DNA from: Candidatus Heimdallarchaeota archaeon
GTDB taxonomy: Archaea > Asgardarchaeota > Heimdallarchaeia > JABLTI01
Direction of reading: 5' to 3'
NCBI GenBank assembly: GCA_018238155.1
Contig: JABCTZ010000003.1
Coordinates: 1 to 64,000, forward strand
DNA: 64,000 nt
Shown here: one piece after another, positions 44,777 through 54,537 of the stretch
Numbering within the stretch: position 1 is the stretch's first letter
Layout: each line of letters opens with the position of its first letter
Notes under the pieces: model-generated
The model's input: only the letters and a program-made list of their open reading frames with translations
Databases searched by the model: none
What the model was told of the DNA's origin: nothing
Made by a program: the position numbers and the translations under genes

Positions 44777-47017
44777 ATGATTAAATTATTAAAATATACA
44801 AAACCATATCTGCTCTTGGTTCTTTTTTCCATTGGCTTATTAGCTGCACAAGCAAACCTAGACTTAGCTTTACCTGATTATCTTTCCGACATAATTGATA
44901 CCGGAATTCAACAAGGTGGTGTTGAAAGCGCAGTCCCAATTGCATTTCGTCAAAGTGAGTTGGACCGAATTTTTATTTTCACACCCTCGGATAATCATAC
45001 CACCGTGCTTGCAGAATATACTTTAGTAGATGAAAACTCGTCAGATTATGATACTTATATTGATGATTACCCCGTACTTGAGAATGAGTCAATATTAGTT
45101 TTAAATAAAATTAAACAAGACAAGAAAGATGAGCTTCATCAGATACTAGTAGAACCTACTGTAGTTGTTTTTACTCTGAAACAAGCACTGGCTAATCCGG
45201 AAAATGCGACTATGGTATGGATTGCCCTGAATATTTCAGATCCTACAGGTCTTACTGAGGAAATTTTCTTTAGTATTTTAGAAGGCTTGCCGCTTGCTAA
45301 TCGAATGCTTCTTTCCCAAGCAATCACCAAGAATTTCAAAGCAATAGGAGAGACCATGCTTGACCAAATCGCTGCTCTTGCCGTGGGGTTAGAATATGAA
45401 ATAATAGGGTTAGATATCGATAAATTACAGAGTAATTATATCTTCAAAGCTGGGGGATTGATGCTACTAATGACTCTGCTTTCTGTGCTTTGTACGGTCA
45501 CGGTAAGCTTTCTTGCATCAAGAACGGCTGCAGGGATGGCTCGAGATATTCGTAGTGATTTATTCAAAAAAGTTGAAAACTTTTCAAGTAACGAATTTGA
45601 TACTTTTTCAACCGCTTCATTAATCACTCGTTCTACCAACGATGTTACTCAAATTCAATCAGTTACTGTTATGATAATTCGAATGGTTTTCTATGCACCT
45701 ATCTTAGGTGTAGGAGGAATACTTCGAGCATTGGATAAAAGTTCCTCAATGTGGTGGCTTATTGCTATTGCAGTTGGTGTATTGATATTGTTAGTACTGA
45801 TTGTCTTTTTCATTGCTGTGCCAAAATTCAACAAAATGCAAGCTCTAACAGATCGTATCAATTTAGTTGCTCGTGAAAATCTAATCGGTATGCTGGTTAT
45901 TCGCGCATTTAATAGAGAAAAAATTGAAGAAAAGCGATTTGACAACGCAAACAAAGATTTGACATCTGTTATATTGTTTATCAATAGAGTGATGGTTATT
46001 CTGATGCCAATTATGATGCTAATTATGAATGGTCTAATGATCAGCATTATTTGGATAGGCTCACATGAAGTCGATGCAGCCGCTATGCAAGTAGGTGATA
46101 TGATGGCATTCATGCAGTACGCAATGTTGATTGTATTTGCATTTCTGATGTTAACAATGATGTTTATCATTTTGCCTAGAGCCGTGGTATCCGGAAGACG
46201 TATCAACGAAGTGTTAGTCACAAAGCCAACAATCACGGACCCAGAGGACCCAAAAATCTTTTCTGAATCTTTCAAAGGAACAATCGAATTCCGAAATGTT
46301 TCGTTCAAATATCCGGGTGCAAAGAAAAATGTTTTACAGAACATTACTTTTACTGCCCAACCTGGTCAAACGACTGCACTTATTGGGGCAACCGGTTCAG
46401 GAAAATCAACTGTTATAAATCTAATTCCAAGATTCTATGATGTAACTTCAGGTTCAATTCGGATTGATGGAATAGACATTAGGAAAGTGTCTCAACATGA
46501 TTTAAGGGACAAGATAGGGTATGTTCCTCAAAAGAGTTCTTTATTCTCAGGTACTATTGGAAGCAATTTGCTTTTTGCAAATGAAGATGCGACAGATGAA
46601 GAACTTAAATCTGCATTAGAAATTGCACAAGCAACAGAGTTTGTTTTTGACAAATCTAATGGATTGGATCGTGAAATTGCCCAAGGTGGAATGAATGTTT
46701 CAGGCGGGCAAAAACAACGTCTTTCTATTGCCCGTGCATTGGTTAAGAAACCACCAATATACATTTTTGATGATAGCGTTTCTGCTCTAGACTTTAAAAC
46801 TGATGCTGCTTTACGCAGAGCTCTCAAGGAAAAGACTGGAAATAGTACAGTACTAATGGTCACACAACGTGTTTCCACAATAAAAAATGCAGAGCAAATT
46901 CTAGTGATAGATGAAGGAAAAATTGTTAATAAAGGCACTCATGATGAATTGATGAAAACATGTGATATCTACAAAGAAATTGCTGTTTCACAACTTGAAT
47001 TGGAGGAATTTGCTTGA
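44777..47017 (+). CDS. ABC exporter half, degenerate ATPase site, large external insert
   Basis: This 746-residue protein has one membrane helix near residue 8-28, then an insert of about 170 residues (residues 45-215) outside, five more helices and an ATPase domain. Walker A GATGSGKST and signature NVSGGQKQRLS are intact, but Walker B ends IYIFDDS (Asp for the catalytic Glu) and the switch His is Gln (VTQRVST). It therefore contributes the degenerate site of a heterodimeric type IV exporter with the next gene. Substrate unknown, possibly drug or lipid. Confidence 0.9.
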   Translation: MIKLLKYTKPYLLLVLFSIGLLAAQANLDLALPDYLSDIIDTGIQQGGVESAVPIAFRQSELDRIFIFTPSDNHTTVLAEYTLVDENSSDYDTYIDDYPVLENESILVLNKIKQDKKDELHQILVEPTVVVFTLKQALANPENATMVWIALNISDPTGLTEEIFFSILEGLPLANRMLLSQAITKNFKAIGETMLDQIAALAVGLEYEIIGLDIDKLQSNYIFKAGGLMLLMTLLSVLCTVTVSFLASRTAAGMARDIRSDLFKKVENFSSNEFDTFSTASLITRSTNDVTQIQSVTVMIIRMVFYAPILGVGGILRALDKSSSMWWLIAIAVGVLILLVLIVFFIAVPKFNKMQALTDRINLVARENLIGMLVIRAFNREKIEEKRFDNANKDLTSVILFINRVMVILMPIMMLIMNGLMISIIWIGSHEVDAAAMQVGDMMAFMQYAMLIVFAFLMLTMMFIILPRAVVSGRRINEVLVTKPTITDPEDPKIFSESFKGTIEFRNVSFKYPGAKKNVLQNITFTAQPGQTTALIGATGSGKSTVINLIPRFYDVTSGSIRIDGIDIRKVSQHDLRDKIGYVPQKSSLFSGTIGSNLLFANEDATDEELKSALEIAQATEFVFDKSNGLDREIAQGGMNVSGGQKQRLSIARALVKKPPIYIFDDSVSALDFKTDAALRRALKEKTGNSTVLMVTQRVSTIKNAEQILVIDEGKIVNKGTHDELMKTCDIYKEIAVSQLELEEFA

Positions 47018-48906
47018 GTCAAAATGGCACCCAAAAACAACCCAAAAGTAGACCTAGACGTACAGGTCCAATGGGTAGTATGATGCAAGGCGGCGAAAAA
47101 GCAAAAGATTTCAAAGGAACAATGGCTAAGCTGATCAGATATTTAGGTAAATATAGAATAATAATTATTATTGCTATTCTAATTGCTATAGCTTCTACAA
47201 CTGCAAATATTATTGGTCCTAAAATCCTCGGAAGAGCTACTACTGAGCTTTTTGAAGGATTGATGGCTTCTATTCGAGGGACAGGTTCAGTTGATTTTGC
47301 TTATATTGGTAGAATAATGTTGATAACTTTATCACTCTATGTTGTATCTGCACTATTGTCATACATCCAGGGTTGGATTATGGCTAAAGTATCGACAGAT
47401 ATATCCTATCGTTTACGTAAAGACGTTTCAGAAAAAATGAATCGAATGAAACTCAAATACTATGATAGTACTACCCATGGTGAAATACTTTCAAGAATAA
47501 CTAATGATGTAGACACGATCAACCAAACTTTGAGTCAAAGTATCACAATGATTATGTCATCTATAGTCACTATAATTGGTGTACTTGTGATGATGTTTAC
47601 TATCAGCTGGAAGCTAACTTTGGTCGTTATGGCAGTAATTCCACTATCTGGTTTGATGATAGCTTTTATCGTAAAAAGATCACAAAAACATTTCAATCAA
47701 CAACAAGAGTACTTGGGTCATGTGAATAGTCACGTAGAAGAGATGTTCGGTGGTCATTTAATTGTGAAAGCATTTAATGGTGAAGAACAGAGCCTCAAAA
47801 CATTCTCAAAGTACAACTATACTCTACACAAATCTGCATGGAAATCACAGTTCTTTTCAGGACTAATGATGCCAATGATGACTTTTATTGGTAATTTGGG
47901 TTATGTTGCTGTCGCAATCTTTGGCGGTTATTTAACTAGCCAAGGCACCATCACGATAGGTGATGTTCAAGCTTTCATTCAATATGTGCGTTCATTCACT
48001 CGACCTCTTGGTCAGATTGCCAGTGCATCCAATGTTCTACAACAAACCGCAGCAGCTTCAGAAAGAGTGTTTGCATTTCTAGAAGAATCTGAAGAAATTG
48101 CTGATACCACTGAACCGAAAAAATTTGAAAATGTTACCGGTCTTGTAGAATTTAGAAATGTTAATTTCGGTTATCACAAAGATAAGACAATTATCAGTAA
48201 TTTTTCAGCTATCGCAAAACCAGGACAGAAAATAGCTTTAGTTGGTCCTACTGGCGCCGGAAAAACTACCATGGTTAAACTTCTAATGCGTTTTTATGAT
48301 GTGAACGATGGAGCGATATTAGTAGATGGGATCGATATTCGAGAGATAACACGTTATGACTTGCGTGATAATTTCGGTATGGTTCTACAAGATACATGGT
48401 TGTTTAATGGAACAATATTGGAGAATATTCGCTACGGACGTCTAAATGCTACAGATAAAGAAGTCAAAGCAGCTGCAAAAGCAGCTCATGTTGACAAGTT
48501 CGTTCATGCACTGCCTGGTGGATTTGACATGGAAATTAATGAAGAAGTGACAAATATCTCACAAGGACAGAAACAACTGCTAACTATTGCAAGAGCTGTA
48601 TTAGCGGATCCACCTATCCTAATATTAGATGAAGCAACTAGTTCAGTTGACACTCGAACTGAAATTCTCATCCAGAGAGCAATGGATGACTTAATGAAGA
48701 ATAGAACAAGTTTTGTTATCGCTCATCGTTTGTCCACAATCCGAAATGCTGATCTAATTCTCGTAATGAATGAAGGAGATATTGTAGAACAAGGTACTCA
48801 TAAAGAATTACTAGCGAAAGATGGATTTTATGCAGAACTACACAACAGCCAATTTGATGTCATTAACAATAATTCACAACAACCAGTGCAACAGTCAAAC
48901 GATTAG
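47014..48906 (+). CDS. ABC exporter half, catalytic ATPase site
   Basis: The 630-residue partner starts at a TTG overlapping the previous stop by four bases (TTGA). Six membrane helices precede an ATPase domain with Walker A GPTGAGKTT, Walker B ILILDEATSSVD and switch AHRLST, all catalytic, but with the unusual signature NISQGQKQLL (SQGQ instead of SGGQ). Together with the first half it forms one canonical and one degenerate site, the usual arrangement of TM287/288-type exporters. Confidence 0.92.
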   Translation: MSQNGTQKQPKSRPRRTGPMGSMMQGGEKAKDFKGTMAKLIRYLGKYRIIIIIAILIAIASTTANIIGPKILGRATTELFEGLMASIRGTGSVDFAYIGRIMLITLSLYVVSALLSYIQGWIMAKVSTDISYRLRKDVSEKMNRMKLKYYDSTTHGEILSRITNDVDTINQTLSQSITMIMSSIVTIIGVLVMMFTISWKLTLVVMAVIPLSGLMIAFIVKRSQKHFNQQQEYLGHVNSHVEEMFGGHLIVKAFNGEEQSLKTFSKYNYTLHKSAWKSQFFSGLMMPMMTFIGNLGYVAVAIFGGYLTSQGTITIGDVQAFIQYVRSFTRPLGQIASASNVLQQTAAASERVFAFLEESEEIADTTEPKKFENVTGLVEFRNVNFGYHKDKTIISNFSAIAKPGQKIALVGPTGAGKTTMVKLLMRFYDVNDGAILVDGIDIREITRYDLRDNFGMVLQDTWLFNGTILENIRYGRLNATDKEVKAAAKAAHVDKFVHALPGGFDMEINEEVTNISQGQKQLLTIARAVLADPPILILDEATSSVDTRTEILIQRAMDDLMKNRTSFVIAHRLSTIRNADLILVMNEGDIVEQGTHKELLAKDGFYAELHNSQFDVINNNSQQPVQQSND

Positions 48907-48989
48907 GATATCTAGAAAAATAATTCGTTTACAATAAGAAAAATTGCTGAGAAAGTGCTAAAATTACTTTCTTAAGCAATAGTTTTTTT

Positions 48990-50081
48990 TTATCTCCAAT
49001 CAAAATAAACCGTTTCTACTTTCTCAGGTATTGGCACATTATTCATATTGAAAAAATCAAGGTTGATTTTTTTATCAAAGAAAAAGAATTTAGCATCTTT
49101 CAAAGGTTTCATATCAAAATATGGTATGTATGGTGTTTGTAATCCATACCAACCATGTTCTTCAGAAGTTTGGCAAAGATAGTTTGCTAAATCTCCCGCT
49201 TCTTTTGTTGTCAATCGATGAATATGAACCATATCAAGCCATCCGAATGGCAATCTATTTCCCATACCTGCTAGGATAAACTCCCAAGCTAACATGAATC
49301 CTTTTACTTTTCCATTATCATCTTCATGAACAACACAATTGACACAAGGGTTACTTAGTGTCCATTTCAAGTCAGCAAGTTCAGGAACTATGGATAACTC
49401 ATTGCGACTCACTTGTTCCTGGATGATTTCAAACATATCTTGGATATCTTTTTCTTGATATTTTCTTATATATTTAGAATCGATTTTTTTGTATTTTTGA
49501 AACATTTTAAAAACTAATTTTTCATACCATCGCAATTTTACTACTTTGGAAACTTCATTCACATTAAAGGCTTTTATTACAAATTGAGTTAGTTCGATAA
49601 TTCTTTGGAATGGTATTTTCAAATCTCTGGCAACAGCAGAGGAAACATCTATTCCATGATGTTGAGGTTCATGAAAAGAAAACCCTCCGTCATACCCTAA
49701 TTTGTTGCCAGTTTCAAATAGCTTCTTTCCCATACCTTTGGCTAATCCTTTCCTTTGGTGTTGGGAATGAACACTTAACCAAGATGGTATAGCAAATTTG
49801 TAGGTTTTACCTAGAATTGAAAGTTTTCGAGGTATCCCTCCTAAGAATCCCACAATTTTCCCTGTTGGTTTATGAGTTGCTTTTATGAATAGATCTTTGT
49901 CAATAGATGGGGCACCATACATCATGTTGAACGTTTCTTCAGAAAAAGCGACTGATGCTCCTTCTTGAATTGCTGTTTCATCACTAAAGAAAGCTTGAGT
50001 GATTAGTTTTGCAAGCTCATCGAAATTATCTTTTTCAATCGTAAATTGTTCAATAATATAATCACTAATATCATTGGTCAT
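48990..50081 (-). CDS. Tandem-GNAT acyltransferase, N-myristoyltransferase-like layout (tentative)
   Basis: Two GNAT-type halves are seen. The first has KIVGFLGGIPRKLSI, then AIPSWLSVHSQHQRKGLAKG, with the R/Q-x-x-G-L-A acyl-CoA loop. The second has YQEKDIQDMFEIIQEQVSR, NGKVKGFMLAWEFI and GWYGLQTPYIP. Size (363) and the order of strand, acyl-CoA loop and second GNAT half recall eukaryotic N-myristoyltransferase, but no catalytic C-terminal Leu/Gln end is kept (ends YFDWR). Other tandem GNATs such as mycothiol synthase are alternatives. The acyl group is unknown. Confidence 0.6.
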   Translation of the reverse strand: MTNDISDYIIEQFTIEKDNFDELAKLITQAFFSDETAIQEGASVAFSEETFNMMYGAPSIDKDLFIKATHKPTGKIVGFLGGIPRKLSILGKTYKFAIPSWLSVHSQHQRKGLAKGMGKKLFETGNKLGYDGGFSFHEPQHHGIDVSSAVARDLKIPFQRIIELTQFVIKAFNVNEVSKVVKLRWYEKLVFKMFQKYKKIDSKYIRKYQEKDIQDMFEIIQEQVSRNELSIVPELADLKWTLSNPCVNCVVHEDDNGKVKGFMLAWEFILAGMGNRLPFGWLDMVHIHRLTTKEAGDLANYLCQTSEEHGWYGLQTPYIPYFDMKPLKDAKFFFFDKKINLDFFNMNNVPIPEKVETVYFDWR

Positions 50082-50216
50082 TTCTTTAATCTCCTACTAA
50101 TGAGTAATAATGTTAATTGACAGTTAGAATATTGTCGGAACTTTTTCAACAATCACTTGAAAATATATAAACTTTTTACTAAAAAACCACTAACATCAAT
50201 GAAATTTACTAAAAAA

Positions 50217-51485
50217 TTAGCTGTAATATTTATTCATTACATATTCATAGGCTTTTTTCTCAAGGTTCCGGAAATAGCTACTCTTTCCCTGTTCTACAAA
50301 TTCTTGAATAATTGATCTAACTAATTTATTTGTAGAGATTTCATTAAACTCATCCTCTACCAATAGGCCAAAATCTCGAGCTGAATTTTCTACTAAATGA
50401 GCTGCCCTGTTAAAATCTTGACTCTCAAATTTCGAATCATGAATGACATTTCTTTTAATATAAGAAATCATCAACAAGAGTTCAGCAATTTTTAAGTTGG
50501 ATTCTATTCTCCCTTCTGGTACATATCTATCAGCAACGAAGGAAATTCCTGACTCATAACCATATTTGTAACCTTTGATTGCCGGCCAAATAAGGCTCAA
50601 CTTCTTAAATTGGTCAATATCAAAACTACCATTTTTGTTCTCATTCCCATAAAGCTGCTTATATTTTGGATAAATGTCAGGATAATTTGTTCTTATAGTT
50701 TCCATAAACTCGTTTTTATTTCTACCTGGTTTCAAAGTTAATCCTGCACAATTGACAAACTGTGCATCTACTTCCTTTGCCTTTTGATAAATTGAATTAA
50801 CATTTTCTTCTGTATCACCAATAAATGGAAGACAAGGATAAAAATAGATCCCGGAAGGGATGCCTTCTTTCCGAAGAATTCTGATTGCTTCAAATCGTTC
50901 TTTTGAAGAACTTGCTTTAGGTTCGAATATTTTACGTGCTCGTTCATCTGCTAATGTAATGGTAAAATTCACACAAGCATACGATTCTTTATTGATCTTT
51001 TTTATCAGATCAATATCTCTGAGAACGAGTTTGTTTTTCGTGAGAATCCAAAGTGGTAATTGATAATCATAAACTATTTCAAGCAATTTACGAGTCATCT
51101 TTACTTCTTTTTCAGCCGGTTGATAAACATCACACACTCCCCCGCCTATAGCAATTATCGATTTAGGTTTACAATCTGATTTAACATCTCTCCTCAATAC
51201 GGGAAAAAAATCTGTGATTGAAAATTGCTTTTTGCTATGAACTGATTTAAAACCTTGTTTTTTCAAGAATTTTATCAATAGTTCTGGAGCATTCGTTTTC
51301 ACTCGTATTCGTTCTCCAAAATCTTCATGCATATAGTACTGTTCTGATTTTCCATCACAGTAGACACAATCATGATAACATCCTTGATATGGGTTGAGAT
51401 ATGTTTCTGCCCAAGAAAAAATCGATACTCCTCCCTGTCGTACTAGGGATTTTGCTTCATAATTTTCTATTTTCATAACAAGCAA
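50217..51485 (-). CDS. Radical SAM protein, SPL/Rv2578c-like
   Basis: The motif GCYHDCVYCDG gives the C-x3-C-x2-C cluster, preceded by YLNPYQGC, as in radical SAM proteins related to spore photoproduct lyase and Rv2578c. Later ones are SIIAIGGGVCDVYQPAE and ASSSKERFEAIRIL. No SPASM clusters follow. The substrate is unknown, with DNA or RNA repair a frequent guess for this branch. The C-terminal 90 residues are helical and unassigned. Confidence 0.75.
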   Translation of the reverse strand: MLVMKIENYEAKSLVRQGGVSIFSWAETYLNPYQGCYHDCVYCDGKSEQYYMHEDFGERIRVKTNAPELLIKFLKKQGFKSVHSKKQFSITDFFPVLRRDVKSDCKPKSIIAIGGGVCDVYQPAEKEVKMTRKLLEIVYDYQLPLWILTKNKLVLRDIDLIKKINKESYACVNFTITLADERARKIFEPKASSSKERFEAIRILRKEGIPSGIYFYPCLPFIGDTEENVNSIYQKAKEVDAQFVNCAGLTLKPGRNKNEFMETIRTNYPDIYPKYKQLYGNENKNGSFDIDQFKKLSLIWPAIKGYKYGYESGISFVADRYVPEGRIESNLKIAELLLMISYIKRNVIHDSKFESQDFNRAAHLVENSARDFGLLVEDEFNEISTNKLVRSIIQEFVEQGKSSYFRNLEKKAYEYVMNKYYS

Positions 51486-51594
51486 TTCTATAATGTTCTC
51501 TGAATACTAAATGTTTGTTGTTTTATACAGTAAATGATTTTTTGTCTTGTTTATTGACAATCAGTTAAATCACTTGAAAGAAGCACTTACTTTA

Positions 51595-52608
51595 TTACTT
51601 CTTCTCTGCTTGTTTAACAACTTCTTCTGGGAGATGTATAGCAAATAAACATCTAGAATCACCATCTAGAATTGTTTCTAATACTTCAACTTCAATGGGT
51701 TGATTCAATATTACATCCCATTGATTCTTATAGTAACCTGCACTGCATTTGCAAAACTTTGAAGGCACATCTATTTCTCCCGTCTTCAGCGCTTCTCTAA
51801 CCCACGCACAATGACAATAGAAATATTTTTTCATATTTTCATCTGTTTCATTTAGGGATTTCTTTGTCAAATAGGGGATTTTCTCAGTGTAAAGAATATT
51901 ACCTTTTCTTACTCCACCTTCAATTTGTGGATTATTCTTCACATGCTTTACTACTTCATCATCAACTTCTTGAGTATAAAATAACGTTTGATCATCTCGA
52001 TGCTTTTCTAAAATCTTGATAAAATTGGTATGTCTTTCAGCTAGATATTCATCAATATTCTTTGCCTCAAGGAACTTTTCTCTTTGCCTGTTATAGCTTT
52101 CCTTTGGAATACCATGAAGATTACTAACTAATATTTTATGACAAGTTTTTTCATCTAGATTTTCTTCAAGACGTTGAATAACTTTCTTTGTTATCACTGG
52201 TTTTTTCACTGAAAGTGTGCCTAGAACTGGGAAATCAATCCCTTGCAAAATTTTTTTGCTTTTTTCTTCTCCAACAACTTCAGATAATTCTCTTGTTAAA
52301 TTTACAAGAACATCACTACCGTCTAATAATTCATATAATGCGATAAGCATATTTTCGTTCCCTAAGAAACCACAATATCTGATCAAAGCATAAAAAGTCT
52401 CTTTACTATTATTGCCGGTATCAATTAGATGTTGAGCATATTTATGAACGTCTTTCTCATTAACAGTATCAATATTCCTTCGAATATCGTGCAGAAAGTT
52501 ATTGAAGTGTTCTATCTTCTCTATAGTCTCTTCAATTATTTCTTTCTTATACTCCTTCTCTTCACAGAATTTTCTAAAATCGTCAATATTCATTTCTAAT
52601 ATTTCCAT
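51595..52608 (-). CDS. Unknown protein with Cys-rich C-terminal domain
   Basis: Residues 1-110 are helical and resemble a SAM-like DNA-binding (integrase core-binding) domain, but no recombinase catalytic domain follows. The C-terminus (about residues 255-337) reads YFYCHCAWVREALKTG, FCKCSAGYYKNQWD and GDSRCLFAIHLP, resembling V4R or DUF6144 type small-molecule-binding domains. The Cys set may hold a metal. Function unknown. Confidence 0.5.
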   Translation of the reverse strand: MEILEMNIDDFRKFCEEKEYKKEIIEETIEKIEHFNNFLHDIRRNIDTVNEKDVHKYAQHLIDTGNNSKETFYALIRYCGFLGNENMLIALYELLDGSDVLVNLTRELSEVVGEEKSKKILQGIDFPVLGTLSVKKPVITKKVIQRLEENLDEKTCHKILVSNLHGIPKESYNRQREKFLEAKNIDEYLAERHTNFIKILEKHRDDQTLFYTQEVDDEVVKHVKNNPQIEGGVRKGNILYTEKIPYLTKKSLNETDENMKKYFYCHCAWVREALKTGEIDVPSKFCKCSAGYYKNQWDVILNQPIEVEVLETILDGDSRCLFAIHLPEEVVKQAEKK

Positions 52609-52839
52609 TTGTTTATTGTTATTATACTAGGAGAGGTATATTAGATTTCTCATATTTTTGAGAATTATCTTTCACCTCGGTGGGAAATTTGCCCCCCTAG
52701 GAAGTATATTCTTTTTCAGCTTAAGATAGTGGTTTCTATCTATTTTTAAACAAAAAAAAAATTCGAATCAATTATTAATTTGGACTTCAATCAGCAAAAA
52801 AATGTAATCTTTATTTATTAGAAAGTAATAATATTGCAT

Positions 52840-53388
52840 ATGGAACTTGATAATGCAATTACAAATAGAAGATCAATACGGAAATTCAAACCTGACCCTT
52901 TGAATAAAGAGTCTATTGAAGCAATACTTGACGCTGGTAATAAAGCACCTTCTGCAAAAAATAGTCAGCAATGGCGATTTCATGTGTTTCATGGAGAGGC
53001 AAAGGATAATTTCGCTAAATTCTGTTTACAGGAATTTAAAAAAATAGAAAATCATCCTCAAGTACATCAGTACGCAAAAAACAGCTTTAAAATAATGGAT
53101 CAGGCTCCAGTAAATATCCTTGTCTATAATGCTCATCCATTGCCATTTCAAGCAAAACCTGATATTCAATCAGTTTCAGCAGCAATTCAAAATATGTTAT
53201 TGAAAGCATATAGTTTAGGTTTGGGCTCTCTTTGGATATGTGATATTCTCTACATTGATGCTGCAGTGAATGAATATCTCAAAACTGATATGCAACTTAT
53301 TGCTGCAATAGCATTTGGTTATACAGATAGCAACCCAAGAGATATTAGAAAATTAACTGTAGAAGATGTAACAGTTTGGCATGAATAA
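52840..53388 (+). CDS. Nitroreductase family protein
   Basis: A compact FMN reductase: NRRSIRKFKPDPLNK near the start, GNKAPSAKNSQQWRF (FMN phosphate contacts), LLKAYSLGLGSLWICDI. It should dimerise and reduce nitro or quinone substrates with NAD(P)H or ferredoxin. ATG 52840 is preferred to TTG 52834. Unlike the 7160-8056 protein it has no ferredoxin part. Confidence 0.85.
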   Translation: MELDNAITNRRSIRKFKPDPLNKESIEAILDAGNKAPSAKNSQQWRFHVFHGEAKDNFAKFCLQEFKKIENHPQVHQYAKNSFKIMDQAPVNILVYNAHPLPFQAKPDIQSVSAAIQNMLLKAYSLGLGSLWICDILYIDAAVNEYLKTDMQLIAAIAFGYTDSNPRDIRKLTVEDVTVWHE

Positions 53389-53476
53389 CTTAATTGCTAG
53401 TTCATTCTATTATAATTCCACTCCCAGAGCATTCGACCAAGCAAAAAAAGCATTTTATATTTATGAGGTAATCAAC

Positions 53477-54451
53477 TTGACGGATTCGAAAATCAATGAA
53501 GAAGCTCATTTGCGAGATTTAGTTAGTAGAGAATCAGATAACGTTCAAGCATGGGCGAATCTCGGGAAAGTCTTGAATATCAAAAACGATTTCATTGGTG
53601 CTGCAGAAGCATTAAGCACCGCTTTAGAATTAAAACCAGATGATGAATGGATTCTATTTGAATATGGATATGCTCTAAGTATGCAAGATGATTTTGATAA
53701 AGCAGAGATGGTCTATCGTAAGCTTCTTACAACGAAACCAAACCAAATTAGTATCTGGTATAATCTAGCTTTGATTTTGAATAAAAAACAAGATTGGGAA
53801 GCTACACGAGAGACTTATTTGAAAATTATTGAACTTGAGCCAAACGATAAGCATTCTTGGTTAAATTATGGTGTTCTATTAAATAGATTGGGGGAGTTTG
53901 AAGAAGCAGAAAAAGCTTTCAGAAAAGCATTAGCAATTGATTCAAAATACACAAAAGCAGCTCTAAATCTTGGTCTCTTATTAGAAGAGGATCTTAAAAA
54001 AGTAAGTGCTGCCGCAGAAGTGTACAAACAATCTTTCGCAGAAAACCCTTACTGTATTCTCTTACTGGTTCATTATTATAGAGCAATAGGAAACAATAGG
54101 TATCTACCAACAATTATCGATGCCCAACCAAAGAAAGATTTTTCTTTTGAAGGATTCAAAGCAGTTGTTGTAGATGAGATTGATAGTATCGGTAAAATTG
54201 AATACGACTACCTTTTGCTCCTATATGATGATAAATCGAGTGAACCTCTCTTTTATGTTTCTTTGGAACGAAACTCTCTATTCATAGAATTAGGTCCACC
54301 TTCCCATTTTCTATGTGGATTTGACGAAACTGGTCATCAGAATTATGGTGGTTTTGAGGAAGAAACCAATTTAGATAATTTTACAAAGAAGGCATTAGAA
54401 ATTGTCGGAAACAAATACAAAATTGCTAAAGAAAAACTACATCTCAAATAA
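53477..54451 (+). CDS. TPR protein
   Basis: About four to five tetratricopeptide repeats (residues 15-190 counting from this start) have the usual pattern, for example NLGKVLNIKNDFIGAAEALS, then NYGVLLNRLGEFEEAEKAFR. A C-terminal domain of about 110 residues (YDYLLLLYDDKSSEPLFYVS) is unassigned. I choose TTG 53477 because GAGGT lies seven bases upstream; a frame from 53381 would overlap the nitroreductase gene. Confidence 0.7.
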   Translation: MTDSKINEEAHLRDLVSRESDNVQAWANLGKVLNIKNDFIGAAEALSTALELKPDDEWILFEYGYALSMQDDFDKAEMVYRKLLTTKPNQISIWYNLALILNKKQDWEATRETYLKIIELEPNDKHSWLNYGVLLNRLGEFEEAEKAFRKALAIDSKYTKAALNLGLLLEEDLKKVSAAAEVYKQSFAENPYCILLLVHYYRAIGNNRYLPTIIDAQPKKDFSFEGFKAVVVDEIDSIGKIEYDYLLLLYDDKSSEPLFYVSLERNSLFIELGPPSHFLCGFDETGHQNYGGFEEETNLDNFTKKALEIVGNKYKIAKEKLHLK

Positions 54452-54537
54452 TTAATTTTCAGTTTTATCATTAAAATAATGATTTTAGAGGAGAACCTGT
54501 ACAATCTTCAATATCTGTTAACAAAAATTAGTTGTTT

